In this document: positions 21,927-32,185 of the stretch, in pieces
How the letters are laid out: each line of letters starts with the position of its first letter
Numbering within the stretch: position 1 is the stretch's first letter
Assembly: GCA_031763025.1 (NCBI GenBank)
Contig: JASSKH010000001.1
Span: forward strand, 21,057,142 to 21,121,141
DNA: 64,000 bases
From: Macrocystis pyrifera
Lineage: Eukaryota; Sar; Phaeophyceae; Laminariales; Laminariaceae
Direction of reading: 5' to 3'
Position numbers and translations under genes: made by a program
Notes under the pieces: model-generated
What the model saw: the letters and a program-made list of their open reading frames with translations, nothing else
The model's database searches: none
Told to the model about the DNA's origin: nothing

Positions 21927-22900
21927 CATCGGCGACCAGGACACCTCAACCGCACGAGCTTGAACCTTCTAAAAACCTTGATTCGAACGGGGTGGGTCTC
22001 GACAAGCCTGTGTCAGACTACGATGTATGCGCCGTGGGCAAGAGTCACCAGCTGTCTCATTCCAAGACCGCCAACCACAAGGTTAAACTCCCTTTCCAAC
22101 TTGCTTTCGCAAACCTGACGGGACCTTTAACCCCAGAGGACCTCGGGAGTTACAAGTACATCACAATTTTTTCCGACGAGTACACCAAGTAGACGGAACA
22201 TTATTCATCCTGAAGTTCAAGCACGACGCTCTCAACCCATTATAGGTATTCGTACAACCTGTGGTGATTCTCATTGGTTTCAGCGTCGAGCGGTTGAGGG
22301 TGGACAAAAGGAGGTGGGTTCATCAGCGAGGAGTTCCAGGACTACTGCCTTCATACGGGGGTGTCGCTCGAGCACGCCAGCACCAATACGCCGCAGTAAA
22401 TTATCTCTCTGGTGGTCACTATCGATAATGGATCGGGTCGTCAACGGGGAAGCTTGGTTACAAGAAGAAGCGGATAGAGTCTCGAGGGTTCGAACGCATT
22501 GGAAGAACTCTTGCAGCTTTGGTGCGGTGTATGCTTGCCGACAGTGGACTGCCAAAGTTTCTGTGGGGGAAATTCATGTTCATGGCGGCGTATCTGGGCA
22601 ACAGGGCGCCGCACTCTGCGATCGGCAGGCAGTGTCCGTATAAAATGCTACACGGCACGGAGCCGGATCTGAGACTTCTTCGAGTCGTCAGTGCCCGGGC
22701 CTTCGTGCATATTGAGACATATTCCTAAACGCTTGAACTCAAGGCGGTGGAAGGACGATTGGTTGGGCACAGCAACAACAACAAGAGCTATCGAGTGTAC
22801 GATCCGGCCACCCGGCGCATTATGGAGAGCCGGAACGCCATCTTATTCGAGACACAATCGCGTCTAGTCCCGTCATCGTTGGACAAAAATTAGCAGCAGA
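21926..22900 (+). pseudogene. Copia integrase region, broken
   Basis: Fragments in shifted frames follow the integrase order. PHELEPSKNLDSNG and CDVCAVGKSHQLSH-like residues resemble the GAG-pre-integrase zinc region. Next come KLPFQLAFANLTGPLTPE and YKYITIFSDEYTK, the start of the core, then a frame with GGFISEEFQDYC near 22314. A segment reading MLADSGLPKFLWGKFMFMAA at 22528-22587 is typical of Copia integrase C-terminal parts, followed by NRAPHSAIG and PYKMLHGTEPDL. At least four frame changes or stops separate these blocks. Confidence 0.7.
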
Positions 22901-22920
22901 TTAGCTCGCCAAGCAACGGC

Positions 22921-23420
22921 ATGGACGACCACAACTACATCACGTACGACGACGTTCTGCGCGATCGTCGCGATTACACTTCCGTGTTGGAACCGCTTCT
23001 CGGTGCTTCTGCCGGTCACACCGCCGTGGGCGGGCTCTCAGGCAATCCATCGGTGGCTGAACTCTTGCAGCGGATCAGCGAGATCACTAGGAGGGACACA
23101 CTGGACGGAAGAGCTGCAAGACCACCACAAGAAGGGGCGATGCCCGGGTGAGAGCCTACGGGCGGAGTTTCGCAGGAGGTTGTTCTCGAACCACAGGAGC
23201 AGGCGATGTCACCCGCGGGAGCGTCCCTGAAAACGCCACTGGCTGGATCACAGCCGCTTCAACAACGAGGACATTGGCGTCAAGAAGCGACTCCTGCGTA
23301 TACGCGTGCCGGCACTGCAGCATAATCATTTGCGAGGCGTAACGCTCACAACCGTTCATACCTAGTGGCGATCACCACCGGGCCCGCGGTGTCTGCGCTC
23401 CGAGGGCTGAGGCTCTACAC
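22921..23420 (+). pseudogene. Copia integrase-RT linker, interrupted by an insertion
   Basis: A 76-codon frame from ATG 22921 (MDDHNYITYDDVLRDRRDYT) ends at 23151. Shifted frames follow to about 23340. This is the variable linker between integrase and reverse transcriptase. It is cut by the tyrosine-recombinase element near 23400-23425, and the Copia reading resumes at about 26313. Confidence 0.55.
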
Positions 23421-23424
23421 CAAG

Positions 23425-23584
23425 GTAATCTCGAAGGAAGAAGAGAGGGGACGCCAGCAGGGCGAACCCCTCTTCGGAAAAAGCCTCTTGTTGTACTGGG
23501 AGGCAGTGGTTAAAGCCCACTCCGTGGTCGACACCGCAGCTCGACAACAGCACGACAAAGTAGAAAGAGGCTAGGGAAAACAGA
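23425..23584 (+). repeat. 160-bp direct repeat, left copy
   Basis: Starts GTAATCTCGAAGGAAGAAGA and ends GGCTAGGGAAAACAGA. It differs from 25987-26146 at about three positions. Both copies are open in one frame (EERGRQQGEPLFGKSLLLYW), so the repeat may once have been coding. Confidence 0.9.
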
Positions 23585-23587
23585 GTT

Positions 23588-24330
23588 ATGTCAGAGGCAG
23601 CCATGGCTTCGGGCGCCTCCCCGCTGGAACCCGGCTGGGTGCGCGGGGAGCTTCCGTGCACCAAGGCGGGTATGCGTGGGCAACCACGCATTCTGGACCT
23701 GACGCGAGTGCTCCACCACGACGGGGCGAACTTCTCTAAGCTCACCATCGTGGAGGCAGCCGAGCGCCTAGCCCCGCTCGTGGCGGCTCGGGGGGAAGAC
23801 GCCACCTCGGCCTTCCCGGTGATGGCAGAGGCCACGGCAGTATCGGCCTCGGCCGTCGGTACCGCAGCATTTAAGAACGCGGAGGGGGTGAGGGTGTTGG
23901 TGGTCGGGCGCTGGAGGCCCTGAGGCCCATTCTGCTCCACAAGGGCAAGACAGTGTACTTGCCCCCTCTACTCGTGCCCGCAGCCCCGGAGCAAGAACCA
24001 ACAGCGCAGACCGCTGCCCTACCTGCATCGACTTCGGTGGTCCCGGAGGTGCAGCAGCCGTCCACTGCCCACGAACGGGCCCCCTGGGAGCAGCAGCAGA
24101 ACATCGCGGCCGAGACAGTGCGTACGAGGGTGGCGGCTACATCCGCGAAGGGCCCAACTCCGGGAGGCACGCCCGGCAAGGAGACGGCGCCCGGCGTGAC
24201 GTCAGCGGCGTCGGCGACCAACACGACGGCGGCGCAGCGGACGGCAGAAACGGAGGCGATCCAGCGGGTCGAGAACAATAAGCTGGTCGAGTTGGTACGG
24301 TCGTCCGAGATCCCGCGCGAGTGTGTGTGA
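23588..24330 (+). pseudogene. Unidentified protein of the recombinase element
   Basis: The ATG at 23588 opens 111 codons beginning MSEAAMASGASPLEPGWVRG. A single frameshift near 23910 leads to a second frame, GRALEALRPILLHKGKTVYL, then an Ala/Pro/Thr-rich tail ending at TGA 24330. Total about 247 residues. The N-terminal half has an even, soluble composition; the tail looks disordered. No family recognised. Its position ahead of the recombinase and inside the direct repeats suggests it belongs to the element. Confidence 0.5.
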
Positions 24331-25229
24331 GAGCGTGAGACTTCGTTTTCGCTGTCGTTTCGTTTCGTTTATTTCGTTTCGTTTCTTGTGAGAGCAGGTT
24401 GGGGGAGGCGGCACTGCAGGCCGCGCGGGTATTGTGCGTAGCCCATTTCTCCTGCTCTGCGTGTGTACGAACTCAACCCCTCCGTGGAGGACCGCTTGTC
24501 ACAGACCATAATGGTACGTGTCGTATCCGCTCGCGTACTGAGTAGGTCAACAGTGCAAGGGTCGCCACACAGAACACGTATTCGTGCCTAGGTTCGCGGC
24601 AGATATCGCTGTACTGTACAGGGGAACGTATGCCTCGTACGGCTGTCGCGCGCATTCGATCGCTGTACCTCGCATGGGCGAAAAGAGTGTATCACCCGCT
24701 GCACCGGTCGAACCCACAGAAAGCGTACGAAAAAAAAAAACAAAATCTATACCAGGTTAGCGTCGGGAACAGCGGCCTTGACATCGATTTACACCCCTAC
24801 CCCTCCTATATAGCACCGGCTTCGACACCAGGCACCCTCGGCCCACGGGGGCGTAGAACACATGTTACAGCAGAAAGCTAGTTCCGTTAACCGCAGTCAG
24901 GGGGTCGGTCCCCAGGTACCCATCAACCAATCGGCCGAACTCACAGCGGGCGCACCGGCGTGTCCGTATATACAGCAGTTGCACCGGGCTATAGCGACGG
25001 ACTACACATGCGGTTTCAGAAAGCTTTCGGCCCACTGGGGCTTAGGATACACACAGGGAACGGGACCCGAACACCCGACCGCGGTCGGGTAGGCGTATTT
25101 ACTCTATTTGCGAAAGCAGGGACTGCTGTATCACGGCCGTCGTAGCGCAGGACCGGATACGTACGTACAGCAGCCCGGACCGTCCGACTATACACCTTGT
25201 CCTGAAATAATCCCGCGAGCACAGGTGAT
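24331..25229. other. Non-coding interior of the recombinase element
   Basis: After the stop at 24330 comes a TTTCGTTTCGTTTATTTCG simple repeat (24345-24385). The following sequence is rich in GTAC, TACAGCAG and TATATAC motifs, with no recognised domain. It could be a diverged part of the element or a further insertion. Confidence 0.4.
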
Positions 25230-25799
25230 GCAGATGCCTAGAGGCGAGGGGTTCATTTTGAATTTCTTATTCGGTAAAACGCTGAGGGAGTCGTCCCAAG
25301 CGGTAGTGGTGCGAAGGAACGTGGAATGCCGTGAAATCTGTGCCGTGGCGGCCATGATCGAATACCGGCAGGCGGCGGAGTCCATGCAGTGGGCACTCGC
25401 GGAGGACTCGGGGTTCCTTTTCCCGAGCGTCCTCGAGAGCGGAGACAAGGGGAAGATGGCGCTATCGCCGGCCCAGATGACCTCGAACCTTTGAGAGCGG
25501 CGGGTATGGAGCACAAGCGGTACTCGCTGCACTCTTTTCGGGTAGGGGGGGCGGCGAGTCACCACATGGATGGGACGGCCATGGACGTCCTCATGGAATA
25601 CGTTGGATGGAGGTCCGCGGCCGTAGCCAGCAGATACGTAGGGATGACAGCATCCGCGTCGGCGTCGAACGGAGCGAAACGTTCGCGAGACACGGCCTTC
25701 ATCCAGGCAGACGCTTTACCGCTGTCGGAGGGGTTCGAGAAATCATACGCGGCATTCCCACGGGACAGCCGGCGGTCGCAGAACCCAGGGAAAGACTAG
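25230..25799 (+). pseudogene. Tyrosine recombinase (phage-integrase family), one frameshift
   Basis: The first frame includes LFGKTLRESSQAVVVRRNVE, then SGFLFPSV and MALSPAQMTSNL, stopping at 25494. Near 25490 the reading moves to a frame with LRAAGMEHKRYSLHSFRVGG (H-x-x-R box, His 25530-25532, Arg 25539-25541). Then MDVLMEYVGWRSAAVASRYV follows, with the candidate nucleophilic Tyr at 25635-25637. These are the C-terminal motifs of tyrosine recombinases, which cut and rejoin DNA through a 3'-phosphotyrosine. The first catalytic Arg of the family was not found, so the N-terminal catalytic part is missing or diverged. The end is TAG near 25799. Confidence 0.8.
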
Positions 25800-25986
25800 G
25801 CTAGAAGTTTGGGAATGATGATAAAGGAAAGGTACCCGCATGGGAAAGGATAAGAGATGATCGAGCGGCGACACTGAGATAAGAAAAAAAGGAAACAAGT
25901 ATATGGGTGTGATCTCATGCCGCAGCAGAGAGGCCTCATTGATCCCAAACTATATACGAATTAACCCACGACGCTCTGTTACAACA

Positions 25987-26146
25987 GTAATCTCGAAGGA
26001 AGAAGAGAGGGGACGCCAGCAGGGTGAACCCCTCTTCGGAAAAAGCCTTTTGTTGTACTGGGAGGCAGTGGTTAAAGCCCACTCCGTGGTCGACACCGCA
26101 GCTCGACAACAGCACGACAAAGTAGAAAGAGGCTAGGGAGAACAGA
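25987..26146 (+). repeat. 160-bp direct repeat, right copy
   Basis: Nearly identical to 23425-23584. It is preceded at 25921-25986 by a 66-bp block (GAGGCCTCATTGATCCCAAA and on to GTTACAACAG) that recurs at 26313-26378, where the Copia sequence resumes. Confidence 0.9.
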
Positions 26147-26366
26147 CCATCCCGCCCGCCCGTCGTTGGTAGCGAGGTGTACCGTCGACAACGACATCAG
26201 TTGTTTTAGTGTGTATTTTACCAGGGTAGCTACTCTCTGCGACGACGTGCCGCGTTGATTGCCAGAGAATCAACGCGGGGGTAGTAACCCCGGGTGAGAG
26301 TCTCCGGCTGATCGCAGCAGGAGGCCTCATTGATCCCAAACCATATACGAATTAACCTACGACGCT

Positions 26367-27436
26367 ATGTTACAACAGAAAATTTTGCCAGATATTGCGC
26401 ATGAGACGTACGGACCAGACTCTACCATTGAATACGCCTACGCCACGACGACCGTTCAAAGCTGTTCGGCCGGAGAGAATGCGGAAATACCTCCAAACAC
26501 CTTTATTAAGGCCATAACTCTACCGGCTAAAGTGCAGGGAAAAGCGGCCTCGGACATTAAAATGGCAAGCCTGAAAAATAACAATCTCTACACTCTCCTA
26601 CCGACGACCTCTGTCTCCCCAGGACACAAGATCATCGAGAGTAGGTGGGTTTACGTCAAGGCGCACAACTCACACAAGAGACGTGTTATTGCTTTAGGAT
26701 GGGGGTAATTGCCGAGCATTGACTGCGGCAGCACGTTTGGCTCCGTCTTCAGACTCCAGAGCATCCGCAAGATCCTGGCAATAGCGGCGGGGTGCTATGT
26801 GGAGTGTTGGCAGTTAGACTACAACACCACGCTTCTGAACGCCGATGCCACAGAGGAAGTCTACGTCAAGATGGCACCCGGATACGAGCAATTAGACCAA
26901 AACGGAGTCCCACTGGTAATGAGGCTGTTGAAAAGCCTATACGGCCTCCGACATAGCTCGATTAACTGGTGGAACACGATCGACAAACATCTGGTAGAAA
27001 TTGTCTTCAAAAATCTCAAGTCGGATCCGTGCGTCTATACCTACGCGGAGTGCAGTGCCGTTTATATCGTTACCCTGTATGCCGACGACTTTCTTTTGCT
27101 TGGAAAATACGTCCTGGTGCAGAGGCGGATTAAGCAGAAGCTCATGAGTCGTTTCTCAATGACGGACATCGGAGACATGTCGCTCGTGCTCAAGATGGTG
27201 GTACCTGTGACCGCGAGAAGGGGACAGTGACCATCATTCAGGAGAAATGTACCAAGTCCCCGCTGGAGCGGTACGGTATGGCAATCTGCAATTCAACGTA
27301 CACGACTGGTGTGAGACAAGAGCGGTCGCTGGACAAGCCGGACGAGAGACTCCGACGTATGAAGGAGAAACAGCGTTTCCAGGCCATCACGGGCAGTGTA
27401 TTGTACCTTGGACAGGTGACTCGTCACGACAATTAA
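26367..27436 (+). pseudogene. Copia reverse transcriptase (RVT_2), broken
   Basis: The frame from 26367 carries KIIESRWVYVKAHNSHKRRV and is stopped by TAA at 26706. The same frame continues from 26709 with the RT core: RLQSIRKILAIAAGCYVECW, QLDYNTTLLNADATEEVYVK, MAPGYEQLDQNG, and RLLKSLYGLRHSSINWW. It reaches the catalytic YADDFLLLG with YADD at 27078-27089. It stops at 27230, after which a shifted frame runs to 27436 with a FQAITGSVLYLGQVTRHDN connection-like segment. Both catalytic Asp residues are kept, but stops and shifts prevent full translation. Confidence 0.85.
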
Positions 27437-27459
27437 TACGCCGTCAATCAACTGGCAAG

Positions 27460-27957
27460 GGCGGTGTCTAAACGGTTCAAAGCTCACATGGCGGCAGCCA
27501 AACATCTACTTCGTTACCTGACCAGAACGGTGGATTTCGTCATCACGTACAAGCAAAGCGGCTTCAAGTTGACTTCATTCTCCGATACAATCTGGGGCAC
27601 CAACTCGGACAATGGCAAGTCGATGTCCTCGTTATTACCTTCCTTGCGAACGCCCCGGTTAGCTTCAAGGTAGGGTTGCAGGGGCTGACAGCGCAATCCA
27701 CTATGTAGGCAGCACTTGTGGCCGCAGCGCTAGCGATGAAGGAAGCGGTGTTCTGCTTCAACACGATGAAGGAACTGGGATTCGGCACGCGCTTCGACAA
27801 CATACCATCATATATCGACAACACCTCGGCTCTGCACGTCGCCGGGAATCGGACCTACATCTCGCGAGTTAAGCACGTGGCTCTACGGTACTTCTTCATT
27901 CAGGAGCTAGTCAAAGAGGGTAGAATCACAGAAAAAAATGTGAAGACAGAGGACTAG
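27460..27957 (+). pseudogene. Copia RNase H domain, broken
   Basis: One frame gives HMAAAKHLLRYLTRT and a TSFSDTIWGTNSDNGKS stretch, the start of the RNase H fold with its acidic residue. After a break near 27673-27700, a second frame has AALAMKEAVFCFNTMKELGF. It continues through SYIDNTSALHVAGN to SRVKHVALRYFFIQELVKEG, the usual Copia RNase H C-terminus, ending at TAG 27957. Confidence 0.8.
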
Positions 27958-28164
27958 CTTGCTGACATTGGCACGAATCATCTCAGTATGCAAAGGCAGC
28001 GCTACCTCCTCAAGTTGATCAGCGAAATCAGGGCCTGAAAAGGAAAAGTTCAGACTATCAAACCGTAGGGGTCCATTTTTTTGCTGGTCGTCTTTACTAC
28101 ATACTTTCACGGGAATGGGGGAGTTAAACTGCACAAACTTTACGGTTGTATTATTTATCAGTGT

Positions 28165-28370
28165 TCTAGTAAAGAAGTAGCGTTGCTTCCAACAAGTACT
28201 GGCGATCGTTAGCCATGATCGGCAGTAGTATAGTTTCTGTCGCTTCCAACAAAAGCTGGCGATCAATAGCCATGATCGGCGCTTTAGGATTGTTTCTATC
28301 GCTTCCAACAAGCGTTGGTAATCGTTAGCCATGATCAGGGCTATAGTCATGTTCTATCGCCCTGGGACAT
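28165..28370. repeat. 60-bp tandem repeat, three copies, before the 3' LTR
   Basis: Three degenerate units each contain TCGCTTCCAACAA, TGGCGATC (or TGGTAATC) and a TAGCCATGATC motif. They lie in the 3' untranslated part of the Copia element, between RNase H and the polypurine tract. Confidence 0.75.
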
Positions 28371-28397
28371 CATCGTTTATGCATTGCGACTTGCATT

Positions 28398-28406
28398 GAG
28401 GGGGAG
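28398..28406 (+). other. Polypurine tract
   Basis: GAGGGGGAG sits directly before the TGTTAAG start of the 3' LTR, the expected place for the plus-strand primer of a retrotransposon. Confidence 0.7.
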
Positions 28407-28794
28407 TGTTAAGAAATAGGCAGTATGTACAAAACCTATTCAGTCAATGCCTCGTGAAATGCGGTTCAACTAATTACACCGCATTATGGTTAACGGGATA
28501 TTTAGATGATCTTTCAGCAGTTCTTGTAGTCGACGAGTTGCAGCGATAAGCCGTCGATAGACGTTGCTGTAAGAGGCCATCAGGATTATGGAACTGGAGT
28601 GTTTGCACACCCCCCACGTTCACTCGTAAAACCGCATCTGAACTTTCTACAGGTCATCATCCTAAGCTTTTATTACCCTCAACCGTCCTTTTTCAAGAGT
28701 CATCCTTTGTTCACATCCGCAACACACAGCGTGTCTGCTCGGTCAGTTTAGCGACTGACAGTGTCAATCTTTGCAGCCTGCTGTGCAGGAGTAT
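28407..28794 (+). mobile_element. 3' LTR of the Copia-type retrotransposon
   Basis: Starts TGTTAAGAAATAGGCAGTAT like the 5' LTR and shares most of its length, ending TGTGCAGGAGTAT. With the LTR at 19523-19914 it frames a region of about 9.3 kb, of which about 2.7-2.9 kb is the nested recombinase element. Confidence 0.8.
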
Positions 28795-30039
28795 TAATAT
28801 TTTTTGCAGTGTGACCAACCCTTGTACAGCTAGTGCAACCACACGTACGACCAGGCGAATACAAAGGCAGATTGCTGCTGTCACAGGTTTGAAGGATGAA
28901 CGAGCAGGCAAACCGCAAAAATATCACGCAGACCGTGGAACGCGCGCGGGTCTCACCATACAAATACCAGCGAAACATACTCGACACCAAATTACTTCTT
29001 ACGCCAACTACCTCGGCGCCATTACTGGCAGTAGGTTTCACTTCTGGAAGGATACGAGTCGAACAGCAGTGTTAATCATCATGCTTTGCTTGTTAAACAC
29101 ATTCCAAACTGCCATGATGTTGTACTTCCTAAGGGATGAATTAACAGTTGAAGATAGGTTTGTGTCGGAGGGAGACAAGAAGCATTACTGCAAAAAACTC
29201 ACAACTGCATCTCAAGAGTATTAAGTACGTCAATGATCAGGTTGTTGACCAAGAACATGAAAGTAACAAAGTAGCAGCCTACCACGTTTCTGCTACCCCC
29301 TCGTACAAAGAAGGAGTATGGCTCTACCACAAAACATATATTGTACGAATAGACTAGCAGACGAACCACGTTTCTGCCGCCCTCCTGTACAAAGGAGACG
29401 GTGGTGCTACGTACTACGAGGCAAATAAATCTTTCTGTTAGGTGGATGCGACTCCGCGGTGCAGATGTCCGTCCCAGCGGTTCAAATGATGTCCAGCGAC
29501 CCCAGACGCGATTTCCCAGCAGCCCTGAAGCGATCCAGGTGATGTCCAGCGACACCGGAAGCAATGTTTTAGCAGCAATAAAAAGTGAAGATGCCCAGCG
29601 ACCCCAAAAGCGATGACCCATCAGACCTAAGCGATTGATGATGATGCGGCGATTCCAGAAGACGTTCCCCTCCGGCAATTCCAATAGATAGATGATACTG
29701 CGGCCCGATCCAGAGAAGACACTTTGGCGACCCCACTATTCTGTTGTTAGTGTGGCGACTCCGGAAGCTCCGGCAGTCTCATCAAATATTGCTTTAGGCA
29801 TTCCGAAAGTTATCTTTTCTGCAATCCAAAACGTTTTTTTTTTTTTGCAGCAATCCCGTGAAACGTATTCCCGGCGGGCCAGCGTTGGTAAGGCGACCCC
29901 CACTATGGCTGGCGGTCCCTGTTCTACTTTCGGAGGCTAAAACGCAAAACCCCTGTCAAAGTCGTTGTCAAAGCTAACAACCGGCTTATTTTCGGCGTCA
30001 TCGGGGCGGGTAGGGTTCTCACCGTAGCAGCCTTGTGCG
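28795..30039. other. Interval with degenerate short repeats
   Basis: From 29450 to 29880 there are irregular repeats of GCGA(C/T)(C/T)CCAGAAG- and GATGTCCAGCGAC-type words, with CGATT and GGCGACCCC variants. From 29275 to 29395 a block with CCACGTTTCTGC and CTCGTACAAAG is partly duplicated. No gene was recognised. The right part may be internal sequence of the minus-strand retrotransposon whose gag follows. Confidence 0.45.
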
Positions 30040-30913
30040 TGCTACTCGCCTGTGGGCGCGACGCCCCTTGCGCATAGCACTCGGCGTCGCTGTGTGTGGT
30101 CGTCTTGTGCACAGAACATCACTTCTGCCCAAGACTGCCCGCTGATCCAGATTTTTCTTCTGGTCGGCGGGCTTGTTCTTTTTGCCGTGGGCCTTGGCAG
30201 GCACGGCGCAGCCGCTCCAGTGGTGCACTGCCTTGCCGCAATTGCGACACATAACATCAATTGGTGATGTTGATGCTTCTATCGTGGCCGTACCACGTCC
30301 AATAATCCTTCAGTTATGTTCCTCGACAGCCCGTCCTGGGAGAGGTAACGTAGTACAGACTGAATCTTAGATATATCGAAGCCTGGGTCCTTCCAGGCCA
30401 TCATCTTGACATCCCGGTACTCCTTCGTGAGACCTTGGAGACCGATGTCGGCAAAGTCGTGATAGGTTCCTCCATCTCGATCAGTAGGTTGCGCAGTCGC
30501 GTGAGCTTGTTGATGTTGTCGGGGTCTTGTCCCGGTGTCATGCTCGTAGTCGCGATTGCTTCCTGTGTGGCGCGTATCGTCTCGTTAGTGATACGAGGGT
30601 ATTTCATCTCCAGCTAGCTCCTTGACGGCCTTCAATCCGTTGCCGCGAGTTTCCCTTGCGCTCTCTGCGTGCTTCGTCACAGGCAGCAAGTAGCAAACAG
30701 ATCCTGGTTCTCTCTGTCATACACGGCTTGGCGTTGCTCGAGAGACTCTTGCGAGGAAACTGCCGTCCCCGTCTTCGTGATGCCGGGCCTGGCTTGCCCC
30801 TCCAGTGTGTGAAAGACATCTGGACGGGCGATGCTCAACGTGAAACAGGCCGTTTTGTACCAGTCATCAAACTGGTTGGGATTCGTACAACTGAGTGGCT
30901 TTGTACCCCTCAA
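30040..30913 (-). pseudogene. gag: Second retrotransposon Gag with zinc knuckle, broken
   Basis: Minus-strand frames in order begin NPNQFDDWYKTACFTLSIAR, continue with PDVFHTLEGQARPGI, then a helical stretch with YDRENQDLFAT. A later frame starts MKYPRITNETIRATQEAIAT (30607) and finally reads CRNCGKAVHHWSGC near 30249. The last is an exact C-x2-C-x4-H-x4-C zinc knuckle, the RNA-binding motif of retroelement Gag, followed by a Lys-rich tail. At least three frame changes separate the blocks. No matching LTR or pol was recognised nearby. The low similarity to the gag at 20383 marks it as a different family. Confidence 0.65.
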
Positions 30914-32185
30914 TGCGCTTGAAAGACTCCTATTCGCGTTAATTTCGCCCGTGTTTCAGCAGATGTTTATTTTCTCTCGTACGTAAAGCAACAGAAAAGT
31001 GTCCGCACTAGGTCAGAAGGACGCCCGTGGGTTTGAATGCGCGCAGTCGGTCTTGCTCTGCCAGCTTCGTCAGTGCAAGAGCAGTGATAATAGTCTCGAA
31101 CCAGTCCGTCATGTACACACGAAATCAATCGATTCCGATGTGTCGAACATCGACCTCATTCGACCGAATGCACTCGTACTTGAAAATGTAATCGCCCCCC
31201 CGCTTACAAAGGATCGTTTCAACCATTTCGAGGTGTTTCCAGCAGAATACTCGTACTCACAAGCCAGGGTTCACCCAAGTGCACGGCAGTAGTACACTCG
31301 TGGTTCGTAGCAATAGCTCCAGATAGCAATCACCGTAGTAGCTGTATGCAGTCCTTGTGTCAGCAAGCAGCTCCCGATAGTGATGCGCGTGGCAGCTCTG
31401 TAGATGTTCTTCCTGTTGTCCTTTGTCGTTCTTCCTACAGCAGGTCGAGATGGTGACAATCGTAGAAGCTCTGTGAGGACAAACTCAAGTGTCGCAGCAG
31501 TCCGACCTCAATCGTTGTCGTCTATCGGTGATGCTGATGGTTTGCGTCTCTGTAGTGCTTACGTAAATCGAAGACCCATGACCTCTTGGCGGACTCCCCG
31601 CCGCGTAGGCGTGTGTGCAGCTCCTCACGAGCTAGATCAAGCAGCCAGCCGCAGAAGTAATCACTTGAGCCAGTGTTAAACGACTGGTGGTTGTTCAAGC
31701 TTCAGCTACGAACATATGAATGAAATTGCACTCAAGGCCAGTGATGATTATCGATCTTGTCCAATAGAACAGATAAACAGTATGAGGAGGAAGAAAAGAG
31801 AAGTAAAGAGAAGAAGTGAAGGAGTGTGCATGTTCACGAACAATCGATCACATAGCTCTCAAGTCTCAAGACCCCCAGCATGCGGTGAAAACTAAAGGTC
31901 GAACAAAAAACCTCGGCTGAACTCGGAAACGGTATTTCAGGGTTCTGCCGCGTGTAAAACCGAGAAAACTGATCCAACGGAGTTTCATCGCGTACTACAG
32001 AATCGGCACCCACCGCATACCACTGAATCAGCATTGGACATACCGCACTGCTTGTACTGCCGTAGCACTTTGTACTGCTGCTGTGGCCTAATCGCTAAAT
32101 GCGACTGTGGTACCGATCAGCGATTCGGTATAGACCACTGGCTACTGCTGGGCAGTATGGTTGCTACCCTTAACAAAACCTATGT
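30914..32185. other. Interval with no recognised gene
   Basis: Short open frames only, none with a recognisable motif. Near 32035-32190 the sequence begins to resemble the dispersed LINE-tail repeat that follows. Confidence 0.4.

Larger units (their letters stand above)
23425..26146 (+). mobile_element. Tyrosine-recombinase element nested in the Copia element
   Basis: Bounded by 160-bp direct repeats at 23425-23584 and 25987-26146. The interior holds two frames, an unidentified protein at 23588-24330 and a tyrosine recombinase at about 25230-25799. No reverse transcriptase was seen between them. Recombinase-only elements are Cryptons; DIRS-, Ngaro- and PAT-like elements also carry such recombinases with split direct repeats but encode reverse transcriptase. 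The direct repeats with no RT make the class uncertain. A further 66-bp direct repeat (25921-25987 and 26313-26378) suggests duplication of the insertion point. Confidence 0.7.

Noticed and set aside
24960-25222. Short frames upstream of the recombinase as its N-terminus
   Set aside because: No tyrosine-recombinase motif is visible there, and the start codons are not ATG.
28748-29041. Zinc knuckle protein on the minus strand (CTSCTRVGH)
   Set aside because: The last Cys is missing and the segment lies just outside the 3' LTR, so it is likely chance.
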